Shown here: positions 48,844-57,142 of the stretch, one piece after another | How positions within the stretch are numbered: the first letter of the stretch is position 1 | Layout of the letters: each line of letters opens with the position of its first letter | Assembly (NCBI RefSeq): GCF_028823535.1 | Contig: NZ_JAQIYM010000022.1 | Coordinates: 1-64,000, forward strand | Origin: Pseudomonas serbica | GTDB lineage: Bacteria > Pseudomonadota > Gammaproteobacteria > Pseudomonadales > Pseudomonadaceae | Direction of reading: 5' to 3' | DNA: 64,000 nucleotides | The notes under the pieces: model-generated | What the model saw: the letters and a program-made list of their open reading frames with translations, nothing else | The model's database searches: none | Told to the model about the DNA's origin: nothing | Translations under genes and position numbers: made by a program

Positions 48844-49047
48844 ATGCTCAAAGCAGCTATCGTCCTGATGCTGATTGCCACGGTTGTCAGCCTGTTCAGC
48901 GGCCTGTTCTTTCTGGTCAAGGACGACAGCAGCTCGAACCGCCTCGTCATTGCCTTGAGTGTTCGTGTCGCGCTGGCCGCCATCACCGTCGGCTTGATTG
49001 CCTGGGGCTTTTTCAGCGGTCAGCTGGTTTCCCATGCCCCCTGGTAG
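48844..49047 (+). CDS. Twin-transmembrane DUF2909 protein
   Basis: Protein of 67 aa with two helices (AAIVLMLIATVVSLFSGLFF; ALAAITVGLIAWGFFSGQL) around a short polar loop (KDDSSSNRL). It matches the twin transmembrane DUF2909 family found next to cox genes in pseudomonads. It is the only gene on the plus strand inside the cox cluster: 70 bp divergent from surf1 and 3 bp convergent with the end of subunit III. A role in oxidase assembly is inferred from position. Confidence 0.88.
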   Translation: MLKAAIVLMLIATVVSLFSGLFFLVKDDSSSNRLVIALSVRVALAAITVGLIAWGFFSGQLVSHAPW

Positions 49048-49050
49048 GGG

Positions 49051-49938
49051 TTAGAGCACATAGACGAAAACGAACAACCCGATCCACACCACATCCACGA
49101 AGTGCCAGTACCAGCTAGCGGCCTCGAAGCCGAACTGGTGCTCATTGTCGAAGTGTCCACGCATGATCCGCATCAACATCACGAACAGGATGATGGTGCC
49201 GATCGTCACGTGGGCGCCGTGGAACCCGGTGAGCATGAAGAATGTGGCGCCGTAGATGCCTGAACCCAGGGTCAGGCCCAGTTCTTGGTACGCGTGCATG
49301 TACTCTTCGGCCTGAAACCCGAGGAATGCACAGCCCAACAGCACGGTGATCGCCAACCAGATTTTCAGCGCGCCGCGATGACCCTTTTTCAAGGCATGGT
49401 GGGCGATTGTCACAGTCACGCTGGAACTCACCAGCAACACGGTATTGAGCAGCGGCAGGCCCCAGGGGCTGATGACTTCCTTGGGCGGCGGAAAGAGTTT
49501 GGAATCCGGGTTGTTGAGCAGCGGCCAGGTGAACTGGAAGTTTGGCCACAACATATGGGCGATGCCTTTGGCGCCTTCACCGCCCAGTGCCGGGCCGGAA
49601 ACGTGGCGTACGTAAAACAGTGCGCCGAAGAAGGCGATGAAGAACATTACTTCCGAGAAGATGAACCAGCTCATGCCCCAGCGGAACGAGCGGTCCATCT
49701 GCGCGCTGTACAAGCCGCCGCGGCTTTCCTTGATCACCGTGCCGAACCAGCCGAACAACATATAGGCCAGCAGCAGGCTGCCAATGAAAAAGATCAACGG
49801 GCCATGGGATTCCGGCCGCGCAGCCTTCAGGTCATTGAACCAGGTGGCCAGGCCTAATACGGTGACGAACATCCCGACCGTGGCGATGATCGGCCATTTG
49901 CTCTGGGCGGGAACGTAATAGTGTTCATGAGTTGCCAT
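49051..49938 (-). CDS. coxC: Cytochrome c oxidase subunit III
   Basis: Membrane subunit of 295 aa with seven helices, stabilising the oxidase core. Conserved segments are SEVMFFIAFFGALFYVRHVS, the FMLTGFHGAHVTIGTIILFV segment, and the end WYWHFVDVVWIGLFVFVYVL. I start at the ATG at 49938 with AGGAG upstream; ten extra residues upstream are possible. It follows ctaG by 26 bp. Confidence 0.95.
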   Translation of the reverse strand: MATHEHYYVPAQSKWPIIATVGMFVTVLGLATWFNDLKAARPESHGPLIFFIGSLLLAYMLFGWFGTVIKESRGGLYSAQMDRSFRWGMSWFIFSEVMFFIAFFGALFYVRHVSGPALGGEGAKGIAHMLWPNFQFTWPLLNNPDSKLFPPPKEVISPWGLPLLNTVLLVSSSVTVTIAHHALKKGHRGALKIWLAITVLLGCAFLGFQAEEYMHAYQELGLTLGSGIYGATFFMLTGFHGAHVTIGTIILFVMLMRIMRGHFDNEHQFGFEAASWYWHFVDVVWIGLFVFVYVL

Positions 49939-49964
49939 TTTATTGTTCTCCTTATCGGGCACGC

Positions 49965-50516
49965 TCAACCGCCAGTATTTACTGCGACCGGTGGATGTCG
50001 GGCGGTGATATCGAACAGCGTGTAGGACAGCGTCAAATGCTTCACATCCTTGGGCATGTCACGGTCAACGATGAAACGTACCGGCATCTCGATCTGTTGA
50101 CCGGGCTGCAGCACTTGCTGGGTAAAGCAGAAACATTCGGTCTTGTGGAAGTACGCCGCCGCCGCGCTGGGCGCGATGCTCGGCACTGCCTGGGCGCTCA
50201 TCGGGCGATCGGTGGGGTTGTGCGCGATGAAGATCATCTCGTTTACAGCCCCGGGATTGGCTGTCAATTCATCCTGCTTGGGATAGAAATCCCAGGACAT
50301 GTCGGCGGAGTTAGTCGACAGAAACTGCACGCGTACTTGCCGCGAAGTGTCGACCGTTTGCGAGCCCTCGTATTGGCCTGCGGTCTTGCCATTGATGCCG
50401 AACGCCTGGCACATCACGTCATAGATAGGCACCAGGGCAAAACCGAAGACAAACATCGCCACCACCACCAGCAGCAGGCGCGTGACCAGCTTTTTCATCG
50501 AAATCGAATCAGCCAT
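49965..50516 (-). CDS. ctaG: Cytochrome c oxidase assembly protein CtaG (Cox11)
   Basis: Membrane-anchored copper chaperone of 183 aa for the CuB site. N-terminal helix (LVTRLLLVVVAMFVFGFALV), then the copper-binding CFCF motif in FHKTECFCFTQQVLQPGQQI and the MPVRFIVDRDMP segment. The start at 50516 follows GAGG; a TTG three codons upstream is less likely. In the operon it lies between subunits I and III, and a REP pair separates it from coxA. Confidence 0.94.
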   Translation of the reverse strand: MADSISMKKLVTRLLLVVVAMFVFGFALVPIYDVMCQAFGINGKTAGQYEGSQTVDTSRQVRVQFLSTNSADMSWDFYPKQDELTANPGAVNEMIFIAHNPTDRPMSAQAVPSIAPSAAAAYFHKTECFCFTQQVLQPGQQIEMPVRFIVDRDMPKDVKHLTLSYTLFDITARHPPVAVNTGG

Positions 50517-50540
50517 GGCTTCCAACCTCTACGCATATCC

Positions 50541-50620
50541 CTGTAGGAGCTGGCTTGCCAGCGAAAGCGGTGTGTCTGACATACCAAGTCGCGACATTCG
50601 CCAGCAAGCCGGCTCCTACA
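50541..50620. repeat. REP pair (CTGTAGGA family) inside the cox operon
   Basis: CTGTAGGAGCTGGCTTGCCA and its inverted partner ending GGCTCCTACA lie in the 114-bp gap between coxA and ctaG, both on the minus strand. As part of the transcript it would form a strong stem-loop. Confidence 0.9.
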
Positions 50621-50630
50621 AGAGGCGTGT

Positions 50631-52220
50631 TCATTTCACTTCCGGCGGCGTGGTGAACGTGTGATACGGCGCCGGTGACGGAATGCTCCACTCCAGGCCC
50701 TCGGCCCCATCCCACGGTTTGGCCGGTGCTGGCTCCCCGCCACGAATGGTCTTGATCACAATGAACAGGAAGAAAATCTGCGTGGCGCCGAACATGAACG
50801 CACCGATCGACGACACCATATTGAAATCGGCGAACTGCAGGTTGTAGTCCGGGATCCGCCGCGGCATGCCCGCCAGCCCCACGAAGTGCATCGGGAAGAA
50901 CGCCATGTTCATGCCGATGAACGACAGCCAGAAATGCAGCTTGCCGAGGGTTTCGTCGTACATGTGGCCGGTCCATTTCGGCATCCAGTAGTAAGCCGAG
51001 GCGAAGATCCCGAAGATGGCGCCGGGCACCAGTACATAGTGGAAGTGCGCGACCACGAAGTAGGTGTCCTGATACTGGAAATCCGCCGGGGCGATGGCGA
51101 GCATCAATCCGGAAAAACCGCCGATGGAGAACAGGATCACGAACGCCACGGCAAACAGCATGGGCGTCTCGAAGGTCAGCGAGCCTTGCCACATGGTACT
51201 GGCCCAGTTGAACACCTTGACCCCGGTGGGCACCGCGATGAGCAACGTGGCGTACATGAAGAACAGCTCGCCCACCAGTGGAATGCCGACCACGAACATG
51301 TGGTGCGCCCAGACGATGAACGACAGGAACGCGATGCTCGCCGTGGCGTAGACCATCGAGGTGTAGCCGAACAGCGGCTTGCGCGAGAAGGTCGGGATGA
51401 TCGAGCTGACGGCCCCGAAGGCCGGCAGGATCATGATGTACACCTCGGGGTGGCCGAAGAACCAGAACACATGCTGGAACAGCACTGGGTCACCGCCACC
51501 GGCGGCACTGAAGAAGCTGGTGCCGAAGTGGATGTCCATCAGCATCATCGTCACGCAACCGGCCAGTACCGGCATCACCGCGATCAGCAGGAACGCGGTG
51601 ATCAACCAGGTCCAGACGAACAATGGCATTTTCATCAGCGTCATGCCGGGGGCGCGCAGATTGAGAATGGTGGCAATCACGTTGATCGCACCCATGATCG
51701 AACTGATCCCCATCAAGTGGATGGCGAAGATGAAGAACGTCACGCTTTCCGGCGCGTAGGTCGTCGACAGTGGCGCGTAGAACGTCCAGCCAAAGTTGGG
51801 TCCGCCTCCCGGGGTGAACAGGGTCGAAACCAACAGGATGAACGCGGCCGGCAATAGCCAGAAGCTGAAGTTGTTCATCCGCGGCAGCGCCATGTCGGGT
51901 GCGCCGATCATCAGCGGCACCATCCAGTTGGCAAGGCCGACAAAGGCCGGCATCACCGCACCGAAGACCATCACCAGGCCGTGCATGGTGGTCATCTGGT
52001 TGAAGAATTCCGGCTGGACGATCTGCAACCCTGGCTGGAACAGTTCGGCGCGAATCACCATCGCGAACGAGCCGCCGAGCAGGAACATGGAAAACGCAAA
52101 CCACAGGTACAGCGTACCGATGTCCTTGTGGTTGGTGGTCAGCACCCAACGCATGAGGCCTTTGGCGGGGCCGTGGGCATGGTCGGTGGCGTGACCGTGG
52201 TCATCGATAACGGCGCTCAT
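50631..52220 (-). CDS. coxA: Cytochrome c oxidase subunit I
   Basis: Catalytic subunit of 529 aa with 12 helices holding heme a, heme a3 and CuB. Key histidine-bearing segments: TMHGLVMVFGAVMPAFVGLA (heme a ligand), FWFFGHPEVYIMILPAFGAV (CuB His and Tyr), VWAHHMFVVG (CuB), and VAHFHYVLVPGAIFG (heme a3/a). The chain ends with a short cytoplasmic tail. This is an aa3-type oxidase, as the heme A synthase genes confirm. It is 82 bp downstream of coxB. Confidence 0.97.
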   Translation of the reverse strand: MSAVIDDHGHATDHAHGPAKGLMRWVLTTNHKDIGTLYLWFAFSMFLLGGSFAMVIRAELFQPGLQIVQPEFFNQMTTMHGLVMVFGAVMPAFVGLANWMVPLMIGAPDMALPRMNNFSFWLLPAAFILLVSTLFTPGGGPNFGWTFYAPLSTTYAPESVTFFIFAIHLMGISSIMGAINVIATILNLRAPGMTLMKMPLFVWTWLITAFLLIAVMPVLAGCVTMMLMDIHFGTSFFSAAGGGDPVLFQHVFWFFGHPEVYIMILPAFGAVSSIIPTFSRKPLFGYTSMVYATASIAFLSFIVWAHHMFVVGIPLVGELFFMYATLLIAVPTGVKVFNWASTMWQGSLTFETPMLFAVAFVILFSIGGFSGLMLAIAPADFQYQDTYFVVAHFHYVLVPGAIFGIFASAYYWMPKWTGHMYDETLGKLHFWLSFIGMNMAFFPMHFVGLAGMPRRIPDYNLQFADFNMVSSIGAFMFGATQIFFLFIVIKTIRGGEPAPAKPWDGAEGLEWSIPSPAPYHTFTTPPEVK

Positions 52221-52302
52221 GGCCTGTCTCCTGCAAACAGATGGGCTGGGCAGGCCGGGGCGCGATGCCCCAACCGGTTCCTTGGATGAGCAATAGACCG
52301 GG

Positions 52303-53430
52303 TCATTTGCTTTCCGCCTGTTTCAGTTCCAGCACTTCTTTGGGGGTGACCATGTCGCCCTTGTTGTTGCCCCAGGCGTTACGTTCATAGGTCACGACCG
52401 CTGCGATATCGACTTCCGACAGTTGCTTGCCGAACGCCGCCATGGCGGTGCCAGGCTTGCCATGGAAGACAATGCTCAGGTGGCCTTCTTTCGGTCCGGT
52501 AGCGATTTTCGAGCCTTTGAGCGCCGGGAACATCGGCGGCAAACCTTGGCCTTCGGCCTGGTGACAGGCTACGCACGAGGTGTGATAGATCTTGTCGCCG
52601 CGCTCTATGAGCTCGTCGAGGGTCCATTCCTTGCTGGTCAGCTCCTTGAGTTGCGCGGCTTCGGCCTTGCGTTCACCCAGCCATTTTTCGTAGTCGGCCT
52701 TTTCCTTGACCTCAACCACGATCGGCATGAACCCGTGGTCCTTGCCGCACAGTTCGGCGCATTGGCCACGGTAAATGCCGGGCTTGTCGATGCGGGTCCA
52801 GGCTTCGTTGACGAACCCCGGGATCGCATCGCGCTTGACCGCGAAGGCCGGCACCCACCAGGAGTGGATCACGTCGGCGGAAGTCACCAGGAAGCGCACT
52901 TTGGCGCCGATTGGAAGCACCAGGGGCTTGTCGACCTCAAGCAGGTAGTGCTCGCTCTTGGCTTCCTTGTTGTGGATCTGATCGGCGGGAGTGGCCAGGT
53001 TGCTGAAGAACTCGACGTCCTGGCCCAGGTACTTGTAGTGCCATTTCCACTGATAGCCGGTGACCTGGATATCGATTTCCGGCTCACTGGCGTCGTACAT
53101 CTTGATCAGGGTGGCGGTCGCCGGAATCGCCATGGCCACCAGAATCAGGAAGGGCACGATCGTCCAGAGGATCTCGACGGTGGTGCTTTCATGAAATTTT
53201 GCCGCTACCTGCCCGGTAGAACGCCGGTGCAGGATCATCGACCAGAACATGGCGCCAAAGACGATGAGGCCGATCACTACACAGATCCAGAAAATGGTCA
53301 TGTGCAGGTCAAACACAGCGTGACTGATTTCAGTCGCTCCAGGCGCCATATTCACAGTCCAGGCAGCTTGTGCCTGACTGAAAATCGACCACAACAGGAG
53401 GCCCATCCAGACATGTGGATGTCGCATCAT
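52303..53430 (-). CDS. coxB: Cytochrome c oxidase subunit II, caa3 type
   Basis: Subunit of 375 aa with a signal peptide, two helices and a periplasmic CuA domain: the CuA motif is C-A-E-L-C in GQCAELCGKDHGFMPI, with His in VIHSWWVPAF. An extra C-terminal cytochrome c domain (about residues 275-365) has the haem site CVACHQ and a Met ligand in PGTAMAAFGKQ. The fusion makes this a caa3-like oxidase that can take electrons from cytochrome c. It begins the cox operon. Confidence 0.96.
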   Translation of the reverse strand: MMRHPHVWMGLLLWSIFSQAQAAWTVNMAPGATEISHAVFDLHMTIFWICVVIGLIVFGAMFWSMILHRRSTGQVAAKFHESTTVEILWTIVPFLILVAMAIPATATLIKMYDASEPEIDIQVTGYQWKWHYKYLGQDVEFFSNLATPADQIHNKEAKSEHYLLEVDKPLVLPIGAKVRFLVTSADVIHSWWVPAFAVKRDAIPGFVNEAWTRIDKPGIYRGQCAELCGKDHGFMPIVVEVKEKADYEKWLGERKAEAAQLKELTSKEWTLDELIERGDKIYHTSCVACHQAEGQGLPPMFPALKGSKIATGPKEGHLSIVFHGKPGTAMAAFGKQLSEVDIAAVVTYERNAWGNNKGDMVTPKEVLELKQAESK

Positions 53431-53800
53431 TGCGGGTTCCCCTTATCGTTCTTGTTATCCCGCCGGCTTTCACCTGCGGCAAGGGAGCGGCTGCATCAGA
53501 CTACGAACTTGAATCGCCGGGCCTTGCTGCAGTTGCAGTCGGGCGTCATCAGCTAACTCCATTCCAACCCGAGTATAGACAGCGACTCCCACCTCGCAAT
53601 GTGCTGGCGTAAATGAACTGAAACAGCATTAACTTGCGTTGCAGGGCACGAATGGAGAAGGATGCAGACGAGTGGTGGCCAATGGATATAACCATGCCGT
53701 CTCAAGGATGAAATAATTATGACAAATGCGTCTTAGCATTTTTCGTATGCCAGCTAAGTTATGTCTTCCCTATTTCATTGCCTTGTTTCCTGGAGTTTTC
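53431..53800. other. 370-bp divergent gap between coxB and an unknown gene
   Basis: The gap should hold the cox promoter on the minus strand and the promoter of the plus-strand gene at 53801. I see no further gene. A small inverted repeat, AAATGC-GTCTTA-GCATTT with trailing T, lies at 53724-53743. It is too close to the next gene to interpret. The last 100 bases are AT-richer than the rest. Confidence 0.5.
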
Positions 53801-54451
53801 ATGAACACCGCCGCATTGCGCGAGCAGATCCAAAAAGCCCAACAACACGAAGCCGAGACTGGCTTGCTGACGCGTCAGCTGGCAACCAAGCTGCCTCATT
53901 TACACCCGGCGATCCAGTTGCCGGAAGCGGACGCCAATGGCGTGCTGACGCGTTTTGTCGCCGCCTACATTGAAGAAGTGCCGGACCTGCTGGATGCAGC
54001 CAATGAAGTCGCCAGGGAAGCGGGTATCGAATCGCAGGTCAAACCGGTACTGAAGATTGCCGAACAGTACTTCCTCCAGCCGCCAGCGATCATGGCCGGG
54101 CATGTCGGGCTCGACAGCTTGCTGGACGAAGCGTATCTGGCGCACCGGTTTGTCGAAGAGGTCAACGACCTGTACATCAAGCATCTTGGCCAGCCACTGA
54201 TCCCCTTGGACATGACTGTTGCCAACCTGATTGCTCATCAATTGATCGGTGAGGAATTTGCCAATCAGCTCGATGAAGCGGTGCATCACACCATCGACGA
54301 GATGCTCAACGACGAAAGTTTTGCGCTGGAATCGGTAGAAGCCTACCGTGAGAAACTCAGCAGCCCGGATACCGGTGCTGCATGGAAGCGCTGGCCTTGC
54401 ATGTCCCGACGCCTGGGCGTGGGCCTGGAGCTGGATCAAACCGTCGCCTGA
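53801..54451 (+). CDS. Conserved helical protein, unknown function
   Basis: Protein of 216 aa without signal peptide or membrane helix. The sequence is acidic and helical throughout (TAALREQIQKAQQHEAETGL; VGLDSLLDEAYLAHRFVEEV; LIAHQLIGEEFANQLDEAVH). I recognise no domain; it is in the place of PA0104 in P. aeruginosa, next to the cox operon. The ATG at 53801 has GGAG five bases upstream. It is convergent with the SulP gene, a REP pair lying between. Confidence 0.75.
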   Translation: MNTAALREQIQKAQQHEAETGLLTRQLATKLPHLHPAIQLPEADANGVLTRFVAAYIEEVPDLLDAANEVAREAGIESQVKPVLKIAEQYFLQPPAIMAGHVGLDSLLDEAYLAHRFVEEVNDLYIKHLGQPLIPLDMTVANLIAHQLIGEEFANQLDEAVHHTIDEMLNDESFALESVEAYREKLSSPDTGAAWKRWPCMSRRLGVGLELDQTVA

Positions 54452-54458
54452 CTCCATC

Positions 54459-54550
54459 CCTGGAGGAGCCGGCTTGCTGGCGATCCAGACGACTCGGTCT
54501 ACCTCACACACCGCGTCGCCTGGATCGCCAGCAAGCCGGCTCCTACAAGG
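54459..54550. repeat. REP pair (CTGTAGGA family)
   Basis: TGGAGGAGCCGGCTTGCTGG and its inverted partner CAGCAAGCCGGCTCCTACA, about 50 bases apart with a long extra palindromic section (GCGATCCAG / CTGGATCGC), between convergent genes. Confidence 0.88.
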
Positions 54551-54551
54551 T

Positions 54552-56078
54552 CTAGGTGGTGGAGCCTACGCCGGTGTTGGTCCACACCCGGCCCTCCAAC
54601 CTGCGTTTCAACCCCCGTGCCTCAATCAGCAGTCTTGACCCTTTGGCCGCATTCGCCCGACCCCATTCTTCCAGCAACTCCAGGCAAGCGTGATCGATGT
54701 AGCTCAAGTTATTCAGCGGCACATGCACCGTCACACCCGCTGGAATGCTGCCCAGTACCTGCGTCAACGCCGGGACCTTGAGAAAGGTCGCCGCACCCAC
54801 CAGACGCAATTCCATTTCCCCATCCTGCGGCAGGTCGATCAGGCTGATCTTCAAGCGCGAGGCTTTCCACGCCAGTTTGGCCAAGGTCAGGCCAAAGCCG
54901 ATCAGCACACCAGTCAGCAGGTCAGTGAAAATGATCGCCAGAGCCGTCGCGGCGTACGTGAACATCGGCATCCGCCCATAGCGACCCAAACCGCGAAAAG
55001 CCTTGAGATCGACCAGTTTGAAACCCGTGTAGACCAACACACCGGCCAGGCTCGCTACCGGAATGCTCTGCAGCACGCTCGATAGCAACATCACGAAGGC
55101 CAACAGCCACAATCCGTGGAAAATCGTCGAGTAGCGGGTGGTGGCACCGGCCTGGACGTTGGCCGAGCTACGGACTATCACCCCGGTCATCGGCAGCGCA
55201 CCGAGCAATCCACAAAGCATGTTGCCGACGCCTTGGGCAGACAGTTCGCGATCGAAGTCCGAACGTTGACCGCTGTGCATGCGGTCGACTGCGGCGGCGG
55301 ACAGCAAGGTTTCGGCGCTGGCGATGAAGGCTACCGCGAAGGCAGCGATCAGCAGCGTGGGGTCAGCCAGGTTCAGCAAGTCTGCAGGTTTCAGCCAGTC
55401 GATGGCCTCGGCCAGGTTGGCCGGCACTTCCACTCGTTTGACTTGCAGCGCCAAGGCCAGGCTGACGACGGTGGCCATCCCTACGCCGAGCAGCGCGCCG
55501 GGCACGAAGCGCAGGGAATGAGGGCGCAGCTTTTCCCACAGCCACATAACTGCGATCGTTCCCAGCCCGAGCAAACCGGCCTGCCAGCCAAAGGATGGCA
55601 ACGCCTGAGCCACTGCGGCCGGGAAAGCTGCCAGGTTATCCAGCCCCGAGGGTTTGGGCGTGGCGTCCAGCATCACGTGTATTTGTGACAAGACGATCAA
55701 TACCCCGATCCCGGCGAGCATGCCGTAGACAACGGCGGGTGCGGTCACGCGAAACCAGCAGCCCAGTTTCAACCGACCGGCGACCAGTTGTAGAAAACCT
55801 GCCAACAGCAAGATCGGCCCGAGCATGGCCACGCCATGTTGGCGTACCAGTTCGAACACCAACACCGCCAGGCCTGCTGCCGGTCCGCTGACTTGCAGCG
55901 GCGACCCGGCCAGCCAACCGACCACCAGTCCGCCGATGATCCCGGTAATCAGGCCTTTGGCGGGTGGCAGTCCCGAAGCGATGGCGATGCCCATGCACAG
56001 GGGCAGGGCGACCAGAAACACGACCACCGAAGCCAACAGCTCCCGTGGCAGCACAGTTTTGAGTTGCGCAGCACGCAT
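54552..56078 (-). CDS. SulP family anion transporter
   Basis: Transporter of 508 aa with about eleven helices and a C-terminal STAS domain (about residues 415-505; SLIDLPQDGEMELRLVGAAT and LNNLSYIDHACLELLEEW). The helix-1 signature RELLASVVVFLVALPLCMGI and SGLPPAKGLITGIIGGLV are typical. It lies 90 bp downstream of a beta-carbonic anhydrase gene on the same strand, a pairing that suggests bicarbonate uptake, though sulfate is possible. I start at the ATG at 56078 with GGGAGA upstream. Confidence 0.88.
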   Translation of the reverse strand: MRAAQLKTVLPRELLASVVVFLVALPLCMGIAIASGLPPAKGLITGIIGGLVVGWLAGSPLQVSGPAAGLAVLVFELVRQHGVAMLGPILLLAGFLQLVAGRLKLGCWFRVTAPAVVYGMLAGIGVLIVLSQIHVMLDATPKPSGLDNLAAFPAAVAQALPSFGWQAGLLGLGTIAVMWLWEKLRPHSLRFVPGALLGVGMATVVSLALALQVKRVEVPANLAEAIDWLKPADLLNLADPTLLIAAFAVAFIASAETLLSAAAVDRMHSGQRSDFDRELSAQGVGNMLCGLLGALPMTGVIVRSSANVQAGATTRYSTIFHGLWLLAFVMLLSSVLQSIPVASLAGVLVYTGFKLVDLKAFRGLGRYGRMPMFTYAATALAIIFTDLLTGVLIGFGLTLAKLAWKASRLKISLIDLPQDGEMELRLVGAATFLKVPALTQVLGSIPAGVTVHVPLNNLSYIDHACLELLEEWGRANAAKGSRLLIEARGLKRRLEGRVWTNTGVGSTT

Positions 56079-56168
56079 GATGATTCTCCCGAAGTTTTCT
56101 TCAGGCATGGCGAAGCCAGGCTGCCTGATTGGCAGCCTCGACTGAACCACACGGGTATTTAGGAGGAT

Positions 56169-56900
56169 TTAGAAGCGCGCTTTGGGCGTCGCGACCGGAA
56201 TAGGCAGGCTGCCATTAAGCGGCAGGAAACAACCCTTGTCGGCGTCGTAGGCTTTTATTTCGCTGGTTTCGATGTTGTAGACCCAACCGTGGATAAACAA
56301 CTGACCATTGGCCATGCGCGAGGCCACCGAGGGGTGAGTGCGCAAATGCTGCAATTGGGCGATCACATTTTCCTCGGTGAGGATGTGCATGCTTTCGTTT
56401 TCATCAGCGCAATTGCAGTTTTCCTGGACCATGGTCTTGGCCACTTCAGCATGCCGCAGCCAGGCTTTGACCGTAGGCATTTTTTCCAGGCTCTGCGGGT
56501 TGAGTACCGCGCGCATCGCCCCGCAATCGGAGTGCCCGCAAATGATGATGTGATGCACGCCCAGGGCCAGCACGGCGTACTCGATGGCCGTGGAAACGCC
56601 GCCGTTCATTTGCCCGTAAGGTGGCACAACGTTGCCGACGTTGCGGGTCACGAAGAGATCGCCGGGGGCGCTGTGGGTGATCAGCTCGGGAACGATGCGC
56701 GAGTCGGCGCAGGCGATGAACATGGCTCGCGGGCGCTGGGCCGTAGCGAGTTTCTTGAAGAGTTCTTCCTGTTGCGGAAAGATCTCATGATGAAAATGCA
56801 AAAAGCCGTCAACGATATGCTGCAGCGCTGCATCGGCGGTTTCCGCCTCGGGTTGGGCAGAAGCCGACGCAGCCAACGGCTGTTTATCCTTGTCACTCAT
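56169..56900 (-). CDS. Beta-carbonic anhydrase
   Basis: Enzyme of 243 aa that interconverts CO2 and bicarbonate with a zinc ion. Zinc and catalytic residues lie in the classic segments: CADSRIVPELI (Cys, Asp-Arg dyad) and ICGHSDCGAMRAVL (His, Cys). An N-terminal extension (about 35 residues, Ala/Gln/Glu rich) and the C-terminal YNIETSEIKAYDADKGCF are as in pseudomonad homologues. It has GAGGA just upstream of the ATG. Downstream on the same strand comes the SulP transporter, so the pair is probably one transcript for inorganic carbon use. Confidence 0.92.
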   Translation of the reverse strand: MSDKDKQPLAASASAQPEAETADAALQHIVDGFLHFHHEIFPQQEELFKKLATAQRPRAMFIACADSRIVPELITHSAPGDLFVTRNVGNVVPPYGQMNGGVSTAIEYAVLALGVHHIIICGHSDCGAMRAVLNPQSLEKMPTVKAWLRHAEVAKTMVQENCNCADENESMHILTEENVIAQLQHLRTHPSVASRMANGQLFIHGWVYNIETSEIKAYDADKGCFLPLNGSLPIPVATPKARF

Positions 56901-57069
56901 GATTCATCCTCTTTGGCGGAGTCAGGGATAATCCCGTTTTGTCCGGTATGAAGCCAGTGGCTGTTTAAAAAACATCCAGGTCGTGAAACTCGACCCGTCA
57001 GTCACTCGATGAACAAGGTATCCTTCGAATCTTAACTCAAACTGAAAAAACCGCTCTAGAACCTGTGTT

Positions 57070-57093
57070 CCAGGTCACAAAAAACGTGACTGG
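57070..57093 (-). terminator. Hairpin between radical SAM and carbonic anhydrase genes
   Basis: CCAGGTCAC, loop AAAAAAC, GTGACTGG with one bulged G, in the 242-bp gap 56901-57142. It has no strong T run in either direction. It may be part of the beta-carbonic anhydrase upstream region rather than a terminator. Confidence 0.3.
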
Positions 57094-57142
57094 CCTGGTG
57101 CTTTAGCGCTTTGCCCAGTACTCAACCATAGGCCAATTGTCC

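Noticed and set aside
53700..53730. AT-rich stretch GATGAAATAATTATGACAAAT as a Fur box
   Set aside because: It matches too few positions of the 19-bp Fur consensus, and the next gene is not iron-related.
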